From CADEFQ01 sp035433705 (GTDB taxonomy: Bacteria; Pseudomonadota; Gammaproteobacteria; Steroidobacterales; Steroidobacteraceae): DNA of 64,000 bases. Below the pieces are notes generated by a model. The model had not been told where the DNA came from and searched no databases. It saw only the letters and a program-made list of their open reading frames with translations. Shown here piece after piece: positions 43,597 to 51,638 of the stretch (position 1 is its first letter; each line of letters starts with the position of its first letter). A program made the position numbers and the translations under genes. The stretch covers positions 27,478-91,477 of the forward strand of contig DAORVK010000007.1 in NCBI GenBank assembly GCA_035433705.1. Direction: 5' to 3'.

Positions 43597-44954
43597 GCGC
43601 GCTTCGTGAGCGACAGGCGGCCTGGCGGGATGGACTGATTCGCCACCAGCGCCGCGCCGAACTGCTGCCGCCACCCCCGGTGGAAGGCACGCTTACGCGC
43701 ATGGTCGGTCTCACGCTCGAGGCGGCAGGCTGCGAGGCGGCGGTGGGTGATCGCTGCGACATATTTTCATCTGCCGGCACGCGCATCGAGGCTGAAGTGG
43801 TCGGCTTTGCCGGCCCGCGCCTCTTCCTGATGCCGGGTTCGGCGGCTCACGGCCTCTCGCCGAATGCGCGCGTCGTGCCGCACTACGGCCGACAGACGGT
43901 GCGCGTGGACGAACGGCTGCTCGGACGCGTGATCGATGGTGCCGGCCGGCCGCTCGACGGCGCGGGCGCGCCCGATTGCGAGACCCCCGTGCAGCTGATG
44001 GGTGGAGCCCCGATCAATCCTCTCGCGCGCGAGCCGATCACGGAACCACTCGACGTCGGGGTGCGCTCGATCAATGCGCTGCTCACCGTGGGGCGCGGGC
44101 AGCGCGTCGGGCTCTTCGCGGGCAGCGGCGTGGGCAAGAGCGTGCTGCTCGGCATGATGGCCCGCTACACCGCTGCCGACGTAATTGTCGTGGGTCTGAT
44201 CGGCGAGCGTGGCCGGGAAGTCAAGGAGTTCATCGAGCGCATCCTGGGCGATGAAGGTCGTCGCCGCGCAGTCGTGGTCGCCGTGCCGGCCGACCAGTCG
44301 CCGCTCATGCGCCTGCACGGAGCCTGGCTTGCGACGGCCGTGGCCGAGTATTTCCGCGATCAGGGCCGCAGTGTCCTCCTGCTGATGGACTCGCTCACAC
44401 GCTTCGCGCAGGCACAGCGCGAAATTGGCCTCGCGATCGGCGAGGCGCCCGCGACCCGGGGCTATCCGCCGTCGGTGTTCGCCCGGCTGCCGCAGCTCGT
44501 CGAGCGGGCCGGCAATGGTGCGCGCAAGGGAGGCTCGATCACAGCCTTCTACACGGTGCTCGTCGAAGGTGACGACCAGAACGATCCGATCGCCGACAGC
44601 GCACGCGCCATTCTCGACGGGCACTTCGTGCTCTCGCGACGCCTCGCCGAAGCGGGCCAGTATCCCGCGATCGATATCGAGGCCTCGGTCAGCCGTGCCA
44701 TGCACGACATCGTGCCGGACAGTCACTTCGAGTCGGCGCGGCAGTTTCGCCAGATGCTTTCGACGTACATGCAACATCGCGACCTCATCGCGATCGGCGC
44801 CTATCGGGCTGGCAGCGATCCGCGCGTCGATGCCGCCCTCGCGCGCTGGCCGCGGATGCAGGCCTTCCTGCAGCAGCACATGCGCGAACGTGCCGATCTT
44901 GCGGACAGCCTTGCCTCGCTCGCGGACGTGGCGGCCGCGGACGTGGTCACATGA
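43593..44954 (+). CDS. fliI: Flagellum-specific export ATPase FliI
   Basis: FliI (453 aa) hydrolyses ATP to help unfold and feed substrates to the export gate. It resembles the F1 beta subunit. Walker A is GLFAGSGVGKSVLLGMM near residue 173. VVGLIGERGREVKEFIERIL is the catalytic-glutamate segment, VLLLMDSLTRFAQAQREIGL is Walker B, and GEAPATRGYPPSVFARLPQL with RAGNGARKGGSITAFYTVLV follows, all diagnostic. GTG 43593 is the start. Confidence 0.97.
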   Translation: MSALRERQAAWRDGLIRHQRRAELLPPPPVEGTLTRMVGLTLEAAGCEAAVGDRCDIFSSAGTRIEAEVVGFAGPRLFLMPGSAAHGLSPNARVVPHYGRQTVRVDERLLGRVIDGAGRPLDGAGAPDCETPVQLMGGAPINPLAREPITEPLDVGVRSINALLTVGRGQRVGLFAGSGVGKSVLLGMMARYTAADVIVVGLIGERGREVKEFIERILGDEGRRRAVVVAVPADQSPLMRLHGAWLATAVAEYFRDQGRSVLLLMDSLTRFAQAQREIGLAIGEAPATRGYPPSVFARLPQLVERAGNGARKGGSITAFYTVLVEGDDQNDPIADSARAILDGHFVLSRRLAEAGQYPAIDIEASVSRAMHDIVPDSHFESARQFRQMLSTYMQHRDLIAIGAYRAGSDPRVDAALARWPRMQAFLQQHMRERADLADSLASLADVAAADVVT

Positions 44955-45400
44955 CGCGCTCGAAGCGCTTGCGACCGGTGGTGCGTGCCGTCGGGCACGA
45001 CGAGCGCGACTGTGCAGCGCGTCTCGCGCAAGCGCAACGGCGTGCGCTCGAGGCCGAGCAGCGGCGCGTGGAGCTGGCCGCCTGGCAGGAGAACTACGCG
45101 AACGGACTTGCCGGGCGCGTCGCCGCCGGTATCAGCGCCGCGGCACTCAGGGACTATCGCGCTTTTCTCGCGCGGCTGGGCGAAGCGCTGCGCGCGCAGG
45201 GTCGCGTTGCGACGCAGGCGCGGACAGAACAGGCTGTCGCGCACGAGGCCTGGCGGCTTGCTGCGCAGCGGGCGAAGTCCATCGATCAGGTGGTCGTGCG
45301 CTTGCAGTCCGAGGAACGCGCCGCCAGCGAACGCCTCGATCAGGCAGAAGCGGACGAGCTGGCGCGCGAGCTCGTGCGCACCCGGGAGCGACACCCATGA
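44951..45400 (+). CDS. fliJ: Flagellar export chaperone FliJ
   Basis: FliJ (149 aa) is a coiled-coil protein that sits in the FliI ring and contacts FlhA. The sequence is nearly all helix with charged heptads (RLAQAQRRALEAEQRRVELA, VVRLQSEERAASERLDQAEA then DELARELVRTRER). Identity is by size, coiled coil and location between fliI and fliK; sequence conservation in the family is low. ATG overlaps fliI and the stop overlaps fliK. Confidence 0.88.
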   Translation: MTRSKRLRPVVRAVGHDERDCAARLAQAQRRALEAEQRRVELAAWQENYANGLAGRVAAGISAAALRDYRAFLARLGEALRAQGRVATQARTEQAVAHEAWRLAAQRAKSIDQVVVRLQSEERAASERLDQAEADELARELVRTRERHP

Positions 45401-46305
45401 CGGATGCCCCCGCTCTGCCAGCGATGTTCACGGCGTCCGTTGCTCCGGTGGTGGCCGAGATACAGCTGTTTGCCTGCGATCAGGGTGACGAGAGCGGCCT
45501 CGATGAGCTGCCTCCCGAGGCGATGGCGCTGCTGTTCGCAGCCATGTTGGGCGTGCAGGTCGCAGGCTCGCCCGCGAAGGCGGCCCCGGGACCCACGTCA
45601 ATCGTGACTGGTAGCGCCGACAGGACGGCTGCTCCGGGCGCAGCCGCGCCGGCTGCCGCCGCTGCCGGGTCGGCCGCCGACTCCGCCCGGGCGCTCGAAG
45701 CAATCCTGCGTGACCTTCTCCTTCCAGGCGCCGCAGCGAATCGCAGTGAGTTGCCCGCCGATGAGACCGTTGCCGGCACCGATGCAGCTCCCGCCGGTCC
45801 TGATGCTGCATCGCTCAAAGTCGTACTGAACGGGATGCCGGGCGCGATCGATGTGCCGACCGCACGCTCACCCGCGCACGATCCGCTTTTCCGGCATGCG
45901 GCGCCGGTGCAGACCCCCGTGGGCGCGCAGGGCTGGTCGGACGAGATCGCAGGACGAATCGCCTGGATTACGCGCGACAACCTGCAGTCGGCCTCGATCC
46001 GGCTCTCGCCGGAGCATCTGGGGCCGCTCGACGTACAGATATCGGTGCGTGACGGTGATGCCGTCGTATCCTTCGGCGCGAGTCAGCCCGAGACGCGTGC
46101 GGCGCTTGAGCAGGCGTTGCCAAGACTGCGTGAGCTGCTCGCCGCGCAGGGCATTGCGCTCACCCACGCGAATGTGTCGGATCACGCGGCGCGCCAGGAA
46201 CGCCCGCCGCCGTCGCGACTCCTCGCAGTGAGCGGTGACGAAGTCGAGGCGATCCGGGAAGGTACGCTGCGCCTGCCCACAGGGCTCGTCGACCTCTACG
46301 CGTAG
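45397..46305 (+). CDS. fliK: Flagellar hook-length control protein FliK
   Basis: FliK (302 aa) measures the hook and switches export specificity through FlhB. The N-terminal half is low-complexity, rich in Ala, Pro and Gly (a stretch AAPGAAAPAAAAAGSAADSA). The C-terminal FliK domain begins about residue 180: SASIRLSPEHLGPLDVQISV, then VSFGASQPETRAALEQALPR with LRELLAAQGIAL, matching the family. It is shorter than enteric FliK (about 400 aa), and since FliK length sets hook length, a short hook is possible. ATG 45397 overlaps fliJ; the open frame upstream is a shadow. Confidence 0.92.
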   Translation: MTDAPALPAMFTASVAPVVAEIQLFACDQGDESGLDELPPEAMALLFAAMLGVQVAGSPAKAAPGPTSIVTGSADRTAAPGAAAPAAAAAGSAADSARALEAILRDLLLPGAAANRSELPADETVAGTDAAPAGPDAASLKVVLNGMPGAIDVPTARSPAHDPLFRHAAPVQTPVGAQGWSDEIAGRIAWITRDNLQSASIRLSPEHLGPLDVQISVRDGDAVVSFGASQPETRAALEQALPRLRELLAAQGIALTHANVSDHAARQERPPPSRLLAVSGDEVEAIREGTLRLPTGLVDLYA

Positions 46306-46416
46306 CCACGCGACCCGTCAAAACTTTGTCAGCGTTGTGATGTGTGCGGAACGTCACACTGCCTGCTTATTCACAAATAGAGCCCAGTCAATGACTTGGG
46401 CGCGATCTGGCGTCGC

Positions 46417-46432
46417 TGGCATCGGGCTTGCA
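46417..46432 (+). promoter_or_regulatory. Sigma-54 promoter of the fliL operon
   Basis: TGGCAT-N5-TTGCA with GG-N10-GC. Predicted start near 46444, about 30 bases before the fliL ATG. Upstream lie CGTCACAC (46352-46359), also present at 23200-23207 before flgB, and the palindrome AGTCA-A-TGACT (46386-46396). Confidence 0.8.
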
Positions 46433-46472
46433 CTTCGGACTGGGCGCGCAGGTGCGCGCCGAGGATCCCGGA

Positions 46473-46952
46473 ATGACCGAAGCCACAGCAGCCGAAGCCC
46501 TGCCGAAGAAGAAATCGGGCAAGCTTCTTTGGGGGCTGATCGCCCTCGTCGTGGTCGCGGCGGGCGCAGCGGGCGCGTTCTTCTTCATGAACCGCAGCCA
46601 CGCGCCGGTCGCCACGAAGGCGAAGCCTGCCGCGGCGATCTACTACGAGCTCGACCCCGCCTTCGTCGTAAACTTCGAAGCCGAGCAGCTCGTGCGCTTC
46701 CTGCAGTTGACGATCGAAGTCATGAGTCGCGATGCCGCGACCGTGGATTTCATCAAGCAGCACGATCCTGTGATCCGCAACGACCTCCTGCTGCTGCTGT
46801 CTAACCAGCAATACACCGAACTCGCCACCGCTCAGGGCAAGGAACTGCTGCGCAAGCGCGCGCTCAAGGCTGTGCGGGCAGTTGCGGCACGCGAAGGCGG
46901 CGATCCGCAGAAGATCGAGGCCGTCTACTTCACCAGCTTCGTGATGCAGTAG
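46473..46952 (+). CDS. fliL: Flagellar basal body protein FliL
   Basis: FliL (159 aa) is a single-pass membrane protein around the stator that supports torque. Membrane helix near residues 19-39 (LLWGLIALVVVAAGAAGAFF). The periplasmic stomatin-like domain contains YYELDPAFVVNFEAEQLVRF, LQLTIEVMSRDAATVDFIKQ and NDLLLLLSNQQYTELATAQG, all typical. GAGG lies 9 bases before ATG 46473. It heads the fliLMNOPQR-flhB series behind a sigma-54 promoter. Confidence 0.95.
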   Translation: MTEATAAEALPKKKSGKLLWGLIALVVVAAGAAGAFFFMNRSHAPVATKAKPAAAIYYELDPAFVVNFEAEQLVRFLQLTIEVMSRDAATVDFIKQHDPVIRNDLLLLLSNQQYTELATAQGKELLRKRALKAVRAVAAREGGDPQKIEAVYFTSFVMQ

Positions 46953-46963
46953 TGGGCGGCCCC

Positions 46964-47953
46964 ATGTCAGGCGAGCAGGTACTGAACCAGGATGAGGTCG
47001 ACGCACTGCTGAAGGGCGTCAACAGCGGCACCGTCGCGACCGGAACCGGCGCGGCGACCGGCGAATCGCAGTGCTACGATTTCAGCAACGAAATGCGCAT
47101 CGTGCGCGGGCGCCTGCCGACGCTCGAAATGATCAACGAGCGCTTTGCGCGGCTCTTTCGCACCAGCATCTACAGCCTGCTGCGGCGCTCGCCGGATATC
47201 CAGGTGGCGCCGCTGCAGATGAAGAAATTCGGCGAGTACATGCAGACGCTGCAGCTGCCGTCGAGCCTGAACCTCGTGCGCGTGGCGCCGCTGCGCGGCA
47301 CGGGCCTGATCGTGCTCAGCCAGGCCTTCGTGTTCGCGATGGTCGACAACTTCTTCGGCGGCAATGGCCGCCAGGGCACGATCGCGGGTCGCGAGTTCAC
47401 GGCTACCGAATCGCGCGTGATCCACATGCTGCTGAAGAGCGTGTTCGCCAACCTGCAGGAGGCCTGGTCGCATATCGCGCCCATCGAGATCGAGTATCTG
47501 TCCTCGGAGCTGAACCCGCACTTCGCCAACATCGTAGGGCCGACGGAAATCGTCGTGATCAACTCGTTTCGCATCGAACTGGACGGAGGTGGCGGCGATC
47601 TGCACGTGACGTTGCCGTACTCGATGATCGAGCCGCTGCGCGACGTGCTCGATTCGCGTGTGCAGAGCGATCGCGTCGAACAGGACGAGCGCTGGCTGCA
47701 TACCCTGCGCGAGGAGATCGAGGATGCCGAAGTGCTGATGACGACCGTGCTCGGCCGCTCCCAGCTGTCGCTCGCCGATCTCGTGAACCTGAAGCCTGGC
47801 GATGTCATTCCCTGTGACTTCAACGGGCAGGCCACTGTATTTGCCGAAGACGTGCCGCTCTTTCGCGGCAGTTTCGGCGTTTCGCGCGGACAGCAGGCCG
47901 TCAAGGTCGAGCAGCGCGTCCGCGGCTTTCGCAATACGAGAGGAACGACATGA
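46964..47953 (+). CDS. fliM: Flagellar motor switch protein FliM
   Basis: FliM (329 aa) is the switch component that binds CheY-P. The family N-terminus QVLNQDEVDALLKGVNSG is present (the CheY-binding peptide). The CheC-like middle domain includes GLIVLSQAFVFAMVDNFFGG and RDLNPHF-type SSELNPHFANIVGPTEIVVI. The C-terminal SpoA domain has LGRSQLSLADLVNLKPGDVI. ATG 46964 was chosen; GTG 46952 overlaps the fliL stop and would add four residues without similarity. No cheY gene lies in the window, though the CheY-binding end is kept. Confidence 0.96.
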   Translation: MSGEQVLNQDEVDALLKGVNSGTVATGTGAATGESQCYDFSNEMRIVRGRLPTLEMINERFARLFRTSIYSLLRRSPDIQVAPLQMKKFGEYMQTLQLPSSLNLVRVAPLRGTGLIVLSQAFVFAMVDNFFGGNGRQGTIAGREFTATESRVIHMLLKSVFANLQEAWSHIAPIEIEYLSSELNPHFANIVGPTEIVVINSFRIELDGGGGDLHVTLPYSMIEPLRDVLDSRVQSDRVEQDERWLHTLREEIEDAEVLMTTVLGRSQLSLADLVNLKPGDVIPCDFNGQATVFAEDVPLFRGSFGVSRGQQAVKVEQRVRGFRNTRGTT

Positions 47954-48285
47954 ACGCCCTTGCCACGGAGGCTGCGCAGGCGGCCGAGTTCGACAAGCTG
48001 ACCGACGAATCGGCTGGCACCCACGAAGTGAATCTCGACGTCATTCTCGAGGTTCCGGTCACGCTGTCGATGGAAGTCGGTCGCACGCGCATCCCGATCA
48101 GGAACCTGCTGCAGCTGAACCAGGGCTCGGTGGTCGAACTCGAACGCGAGGCCGGCGAGCCGCTCGATGTGTTCGTCAACGGCACGCTGATCGCGCACGG
48201 CGAGGTGGTCGTCGTGAACGAGAAGTTCGGCATCCGCCTCACCGACGTGATCAGTCCCGCCGAGCGCATCCGCAAGCTCAAATGA
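47950..48285 (+). CDS. fliN: Flagellar motor switch protein FliN
   Basis: FliN (111 aa) forms the lower C ring with FliM. The SpoA domain reads LDVILEVPVTLSMEVGRTRI then PIRNLLQLNQGSVVELEREA and GEPLDVFVNGTLIAHGEVVV, with VNEKFGIRLTDVISPAERIR at the end. These are textbook FliN. ATG overlaps fliM by 4 bases and the stop overlaps fliO. Confidence 0.97.
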   Translation: MNALATEAAQAAEFDKLTDESAGTHEVNLDVILEVPVTLSMEVGRTRIPIRNLLQLNQGSVVELEREAGEPLDVFVNGTLIAHGEVVVVNEKFGIRLTDVISPAERIRKLK

Positions 48286-48731
48286 GTGTGTCCGTCTCCA
48301 TGGCGGCCGCGGCCGCGGGTCCGATGCCTTTTGCGGCGCCGACCGCCGCCAACGCGGCGACAACCGCGAACCTGGCCGGTGCAGGCGAAGTGACCCTCGC
48401 ACTTGTGCTGGTGTTGTTCGCGATCTTTGCATGCGCATGGTGTGTCAAGCGCCTGCGGACTTTCGGTCGTCCGCAAGGGCGCCTGCTCGTGATCATCGAC
48501 GACGTGCATGTGGGCCAGAGAGAGCGGGTGGTGCTGCTCGCCTGCGGCGGGGAGCGACTGCTCGTGGGCGTCGCACCTGGCGCTGTTCGTCTGCTGCAGG
48601 TCGTGCCGCCTGCGGCATTTGCAAGCATGGGCGAGGCGGGCGCGGACATGACCGTCGCGGCGGCGCCCGCCGCACCGGCGAGCCAGGACTTTCGCGCGGT
48701 TCTGCGCCGCAGCCTCGGGCTGTCCCGATGA
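48282..48731 (+). CDS. fliO: Flagellar biosynthesis protein FliO
   Basis: FliO (149 aa) is the membrane factor that helps assemble the FliP ring of the export gate. One membrane helix near residues 35-55 (VTLALVLVLFAIFACAWCV) is followed by KRLRTFG, then the short cytoplasmic domain LLVIIDDVHVGQRERVVLLA and CGGERLLVGVAPGAVRLLQV, the FliO pattern. Identification is supported by position between fliN and fliP. ATG 48282 overlaps the fliN stop. Confidence 0.9.
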   Translation: MSVSVSMAAAAAGPMPFAAPTAANAATTANLAGAGEVTLALVLVLFAIFACAWCVKRLRTFGRPQGRLLVIIDDVHVGQRERVVLLACGGERLLVGVAPGAVRLLQVVPPAAFASMGEAGADMTVAAAPAAPASQDFRAVLRRSLGLSR

Positions 48732-49462
48732 AGCTGCCCGCCGCGCTGCTCGTCGCCCTATTGCCTTGTGCCGCTTCTGCGGCGACGGGTCTGCCGGCCT
48801 TGACGGTGGCGCCGGCGCCCGGCGGGGGTGAGACCTGGAGCCTGTCGCTGCAGGTGCTCGCGCTGATGACCGCGATCACCTTCCTGCCGGCGATCCTCCT
48901 GATGATGACTTCGTTCACCCGCATCGTGATCGTGCTCGGGATACTGCGGCAGGCCATCGGCGCCGGGCAGGCGCCACCCAACCAGGTGATCGTCGGGCTC
49001 TCGCTCTTTCTGACGCTCTTCGTGATGGGGCCGGTATTCGATCGCATCAACGCCGAGGCGCTGCAGCCTTACATGGCGGGCAGCCTCGAGATGGGTCCGG
49101 CACTCGAGAAGGCGGGCGGGCCGCTCAGGGAGTTCATGCTCGCGCAGACCCGCGAGAGCGACATCGCGACCTTTGTGCGGATCGCGGGCGGTGAGGGGTA
49201 CGCGACGCCAGAGGATGTGCCGTTCTCGGTTCTGGTGCCGTCCTTCGTGACGAGCGAGCTGAAGACCGCGTTCATGATCGGCTTCCTCATCTTCATTCCG
49301 TTCGTGATCATCGATCTCGTCGTCGCGAGTGTCCTCATGTCGATGGGCATGATGATGCTCTCGCCGGTGCTGATTTCGCTGCCCTTCAAGCTGATGCTGT
49401 TCGTGCTGGTGGACGGCTGGACGCTGGTGATGGGCACGCTCGCGGGGAGCTTCTTCCGGTGA
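48728..49462 (+). CDS. fliP: Flagellar export gate protein FliP
   Basis: FliP (244 aa) is the main ring subunit of the export gate. A cleavable signal peptide is at the start (LPAALLVALLPCAASA). The family blocks follow: LMTAITFLPAILLMMTSFTR, IVIVLGILRQAIGAGQAPPN, QVIVGLSLFLTLFVMGPVFD, then VTSELKTAFMIGFLIFIPFV and MMMLSPVLISLPFKLMLFVL. These are highly conserved. The end overlaps fliQ by 4 bases. Confidence 0.97.
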   Translation: MKLPAALLVALLPCAASAATGLPALTVAPAPGGGETWSLSLQVLALMTAITFLPAILLMMTSFTRIVIVLGILRQAIGAGQAPPNQVIVGLSLFLTLFVMGPVFDRINAEALQPYMAGSLEMGPALEKAGGPLREFMLAQTRESDIATFVRIAGGEGYATPEDVPFSVLVPSFVTSELKTAFMIGFLIFIPFVIIDLVVASVLMSMGMMMLSPVLISLPFKLMLFVLVDGWTLVMGTLAGSFFR

Positions 49463-49728
49463 GCCCCGAGGAAGTACTCGCGGTGGGCCGCCACGCCCTC
49501 GAAGTAACGCTGCTGCTCGCGGCGCCCCTGCTCCTCACGGCTCTCGTCGTCGGTCTCCTGGTCGGCGTCTTTCAGGCGGCGACGCAGGTGAACGAGATGA
49601 CGTTGTCATTCATCCCAAAGCTGATCGCGATGGCCGCAGCACTGATGCTGGCCGGCCCCTGGATGCTGAAGCTGATCGTCGCGTATACGCGCGAGCTCTT
49701 CGAGAGCATCCCCGGGCTCCTGCACTGA
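49459..49728 (+). CDS. fliQ: Flagellar export gate protein FliQ
   Basis: FliQ (89 aa), two-helix subunit of the export gate. VLAVGRHALEVTLLLAAPLL and LTALVVGLLVGVFQAATQVN, then EMTLSFIPKLIAMAAALMLA, is the entire conserved FliQ sequence. GTG start at 49459 within the fliP stop. Confidence 0.97.
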   Translation: MSPEEVLAVGRHALEVTLLLAAPLLLTALVVGLLVGVFQAATQVNEMTLSFIPKLIAMAAALMLAGPWMLKLIVAYTRELFESIPGLLH

Positions 49729-49735
49729 GCTTGCG

Positions 49736-50506
49736 ATGGTGACCCTACACACCAGCGAACTCCTCTCATTCATTGCGAGCTGGTTCTTTCCATTCGTGCG
49801 CATCGGGGCCTGCCTGATGGTGGCGCCGGTCTTCGGTGCCAGCTACGTGCCGGCCAGCATGCGCCTCGTGCTCGCGATCGCGATTGCGGCGCTCGTTGCA
49901 CCGCTCGCCAGCGTGCCGCAGGTCGACCTGCTTTCGATCGGGAGTGCGCTGATCACCGTGCAACAGATCGTGATCGGCGTGGCGCTCGGCTTCGCGCTGC
50001 AGATCGTCTTCGACGCTGTCGGGCTCGCAGGACAGCTGCTCGCGAACAGCGTTGGCCTGTCGTTCGCATTCAACCAGGACCCGCTGCGTGGCGTGAGCAC
50101 GCCCGTCGTAGGGCAGCTGTACGTGCTGCTCGTCGTGCTGACTTTTCTTGCACTCGACGGGCACCTCGCGCTCATCGAGACGCTCGCGGACGGATTCCGG
50201 ACGCTGCCGGTGGGTGCGGGCGGCCTCGGTACGAACGCAATCTGGTCGCTCGTCCTGTGGAGCGGGCAGGTGATATATGGTGCGCTCGCCGTCGCATTGC
50301 CCGGCATGACGGCCATGCTGATTGTCAACCTCGCCTTCGGGGTGATGAGCCGCGCTGCGCCCACACTCAACCTCTTCGCGGTCGGCTTCCCCGTCACACT
50401 CGCCTTCGGTCTGGTCGTCATACTGCTTTCGCTGCCGGCCGTGCAGTCCGGCTTTGTGCGGCTCGCGGGCGAGGCGTTTGCGACTCTGGCAGCGCTGCTG
50501 CGCTAG
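49736..50506 (+). CDS. fliR: Flagellar export gate protein FliR
   Basis: FliR (256 aa) completes the FliPQR gate. Polytopic with family segments FPFVRIGACLMVAPVFGASY, VPASMRLVLAIAIAALVAPL, GLAGQLLANSVGLSFAFNQD and LALDGHLALIETLADGFRTL. ATG 49736 is 7 bases after fliQ. Nine bases separate it from flhB. Confidence 0.96.
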   Translation: MVTLHTSELLSFIASWFFPFVRIGACLMVAPVFGASYVPASMRLVLAIAIAALVAPLASVPQVDLLSIGSALITVQQIVIGVALGFALQIVFDAVGLAGQLLANSVGLSFAFNQDPLRGVSTPVVGQLYVLLVVLTFLALDGHLALIETLADGFRTLPVGAGGLGTNAIWSLVLWSGQVIYGALAVALPGMTAMLIVNLAFGVMSRAAPTLNLFAVGFPVTLAFGLVVILLSLPAVQSGFVRLAGEAFATLAALLR

Positions 50507-50515
50507 GGCTGCGGG

Positions 50516-51619
50516 ATGTCGGAACATTCAGCCCAGGAACGTACCGAACGCGCCACACCGAAGCGCCTGGAAGAGGCGCGCCGGGAGGGTCGTGTACCGC
50601 GCTCACAGGAGCTGACCACCAGTGTCGTGCTGCTGGCGGCTGCGACGGCGCTGCTCTTCTTCGGCGATGGAGTGGGGCAATCGCTTGCCGCCGCGATGCG
50701 CGAGGGCCTCGAACTCACCCGGGCCGAGGCGCTCGACGATTCGCAACTCGTGCCTGCACTGTCCACGGCCCTTTACCATGCCGGGCTTGCCTGCCTGCCT
50801 GTCTTTGGCATCGTGGTCCTGGCAGTGCTTGCGGCACCCTTGACGATTGGTGGCTGGAACGTTTCCGGCAAGCCGCTCGTGCCGGATTTCCAGCGCCTCG
50901 ATCCGCTGGCGGGCTTCGGGCGCATGTTCTCGATGCGCGGCTTCGTCGAACTGGCGAAGGCCCTGGCCAAATTTGCGCTCGTCGCTGCGGTTGCGGCCCT
51001 GCTGCTCTGGCGCAGCGCCGCCGATCTGCTCGCGCTCGGTGGCGAAGCAACCGGGACGGCGATCGGGCACGCGACCCAGCTCGTCGGCACGACGCTGCTC
51101 GCGCTCGCGAGCGTGCTGCTGCTCATCGCGGCGATCGATGTCCCGTACCAGCTCTGGCGGCACGCCAGCGAGCTGAAGATGTCGCGGGAGGAAGTCCGCC
51201 AGGAGGCGAAGGAATCCGATGGCTCGCCGGAGGTCAAGGGGCGCATCCGGCAAGTGCAGCAGGCGATCGCGCGTGGCCGCATGCTGCAGGACGTGCCGAG
51301 CGCGGATGTGATCATCACCAACCCGACGCACTACGCGGTCGCGCTGCGTTACGACGACAAGCGTGCGCGTGCTCCGGTCGTGGTCGCGAAGGGCACGGAA
51401 CTGATCGCAGCGCGCATCCGTGCCATTGCGGGCGAGCATGGGGTCGCAATCGTCGAGGCGCCGCCGCTCGCCCGCGCGCTGTACCGCAGTGTCGATCTCG
51501 GCGGCGAGATTCCCGCCACGCTCTATGCGGCGGTCGCGCAGGTACTTACCCATGTTTATCAGCTGCGTGCCGCACGCCGTGCCGGCACGCAGCTGCCGAC
51601 TGCTCCCACGATTCACTGA
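50516..51619 (+). CDS. flhB: Flagellar export switch protein FlhB
   Basis: FlhB (367 aa) switches export from rod/hook to filament substrates after FliK signals hook completion. N-terminal AQERTERATPKRLEEARREG, four membrane helices up to about residue 215, then the cytoplasmic part with EVRQEAKESDGSPEVKGRIR. The self-cleavage site NPTH is near residue 267 (SADVIITNPTHYAVALRYDD). C-terminal PLARALYRSVDLGGEIPATL. All conserved features are in place. Confidence 0.97.
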   Translation: MSEHSAQERTERATPKRLEEARREGRVPRSQELTTSVVLLAAATALLFFGDGVGQSLAAAMREGLELTRAEALDDSQLVPALSTALYHAGLACLPVFGIVVLAVLAAPLTIGGWNVSGKPLVPDFQRLDPLAGFGRMFSMRGFVELAKALAKFALVAAVAALLLWRSAADLLALGGEATGTAIGHATQLVGTTLLALASVLLLIAAIDVPYQLWRHASELKMSREEVRQEAKESDGSPEVKGRIRQVQQAIARGRMLQDVPSADVIITNPTHYAVALRYDDKRARAPVVVAKGTELIAARIRAIAGEHGVAIVEAPPLARALYRSVDLGGEIPATLYAAVAQVLTHVYQLRAARRAGTQLPTAPTIH

Positions 51620-51638
51620 TGAGCGAGTGATCCGCATC

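Noticed and set aside
44425..45396. Upstream extension of the fliK frame through fliI and fliJ
   Set aside because: Both overlapped genes are certain, and the extension reads as Arg/Ser-rich noise.
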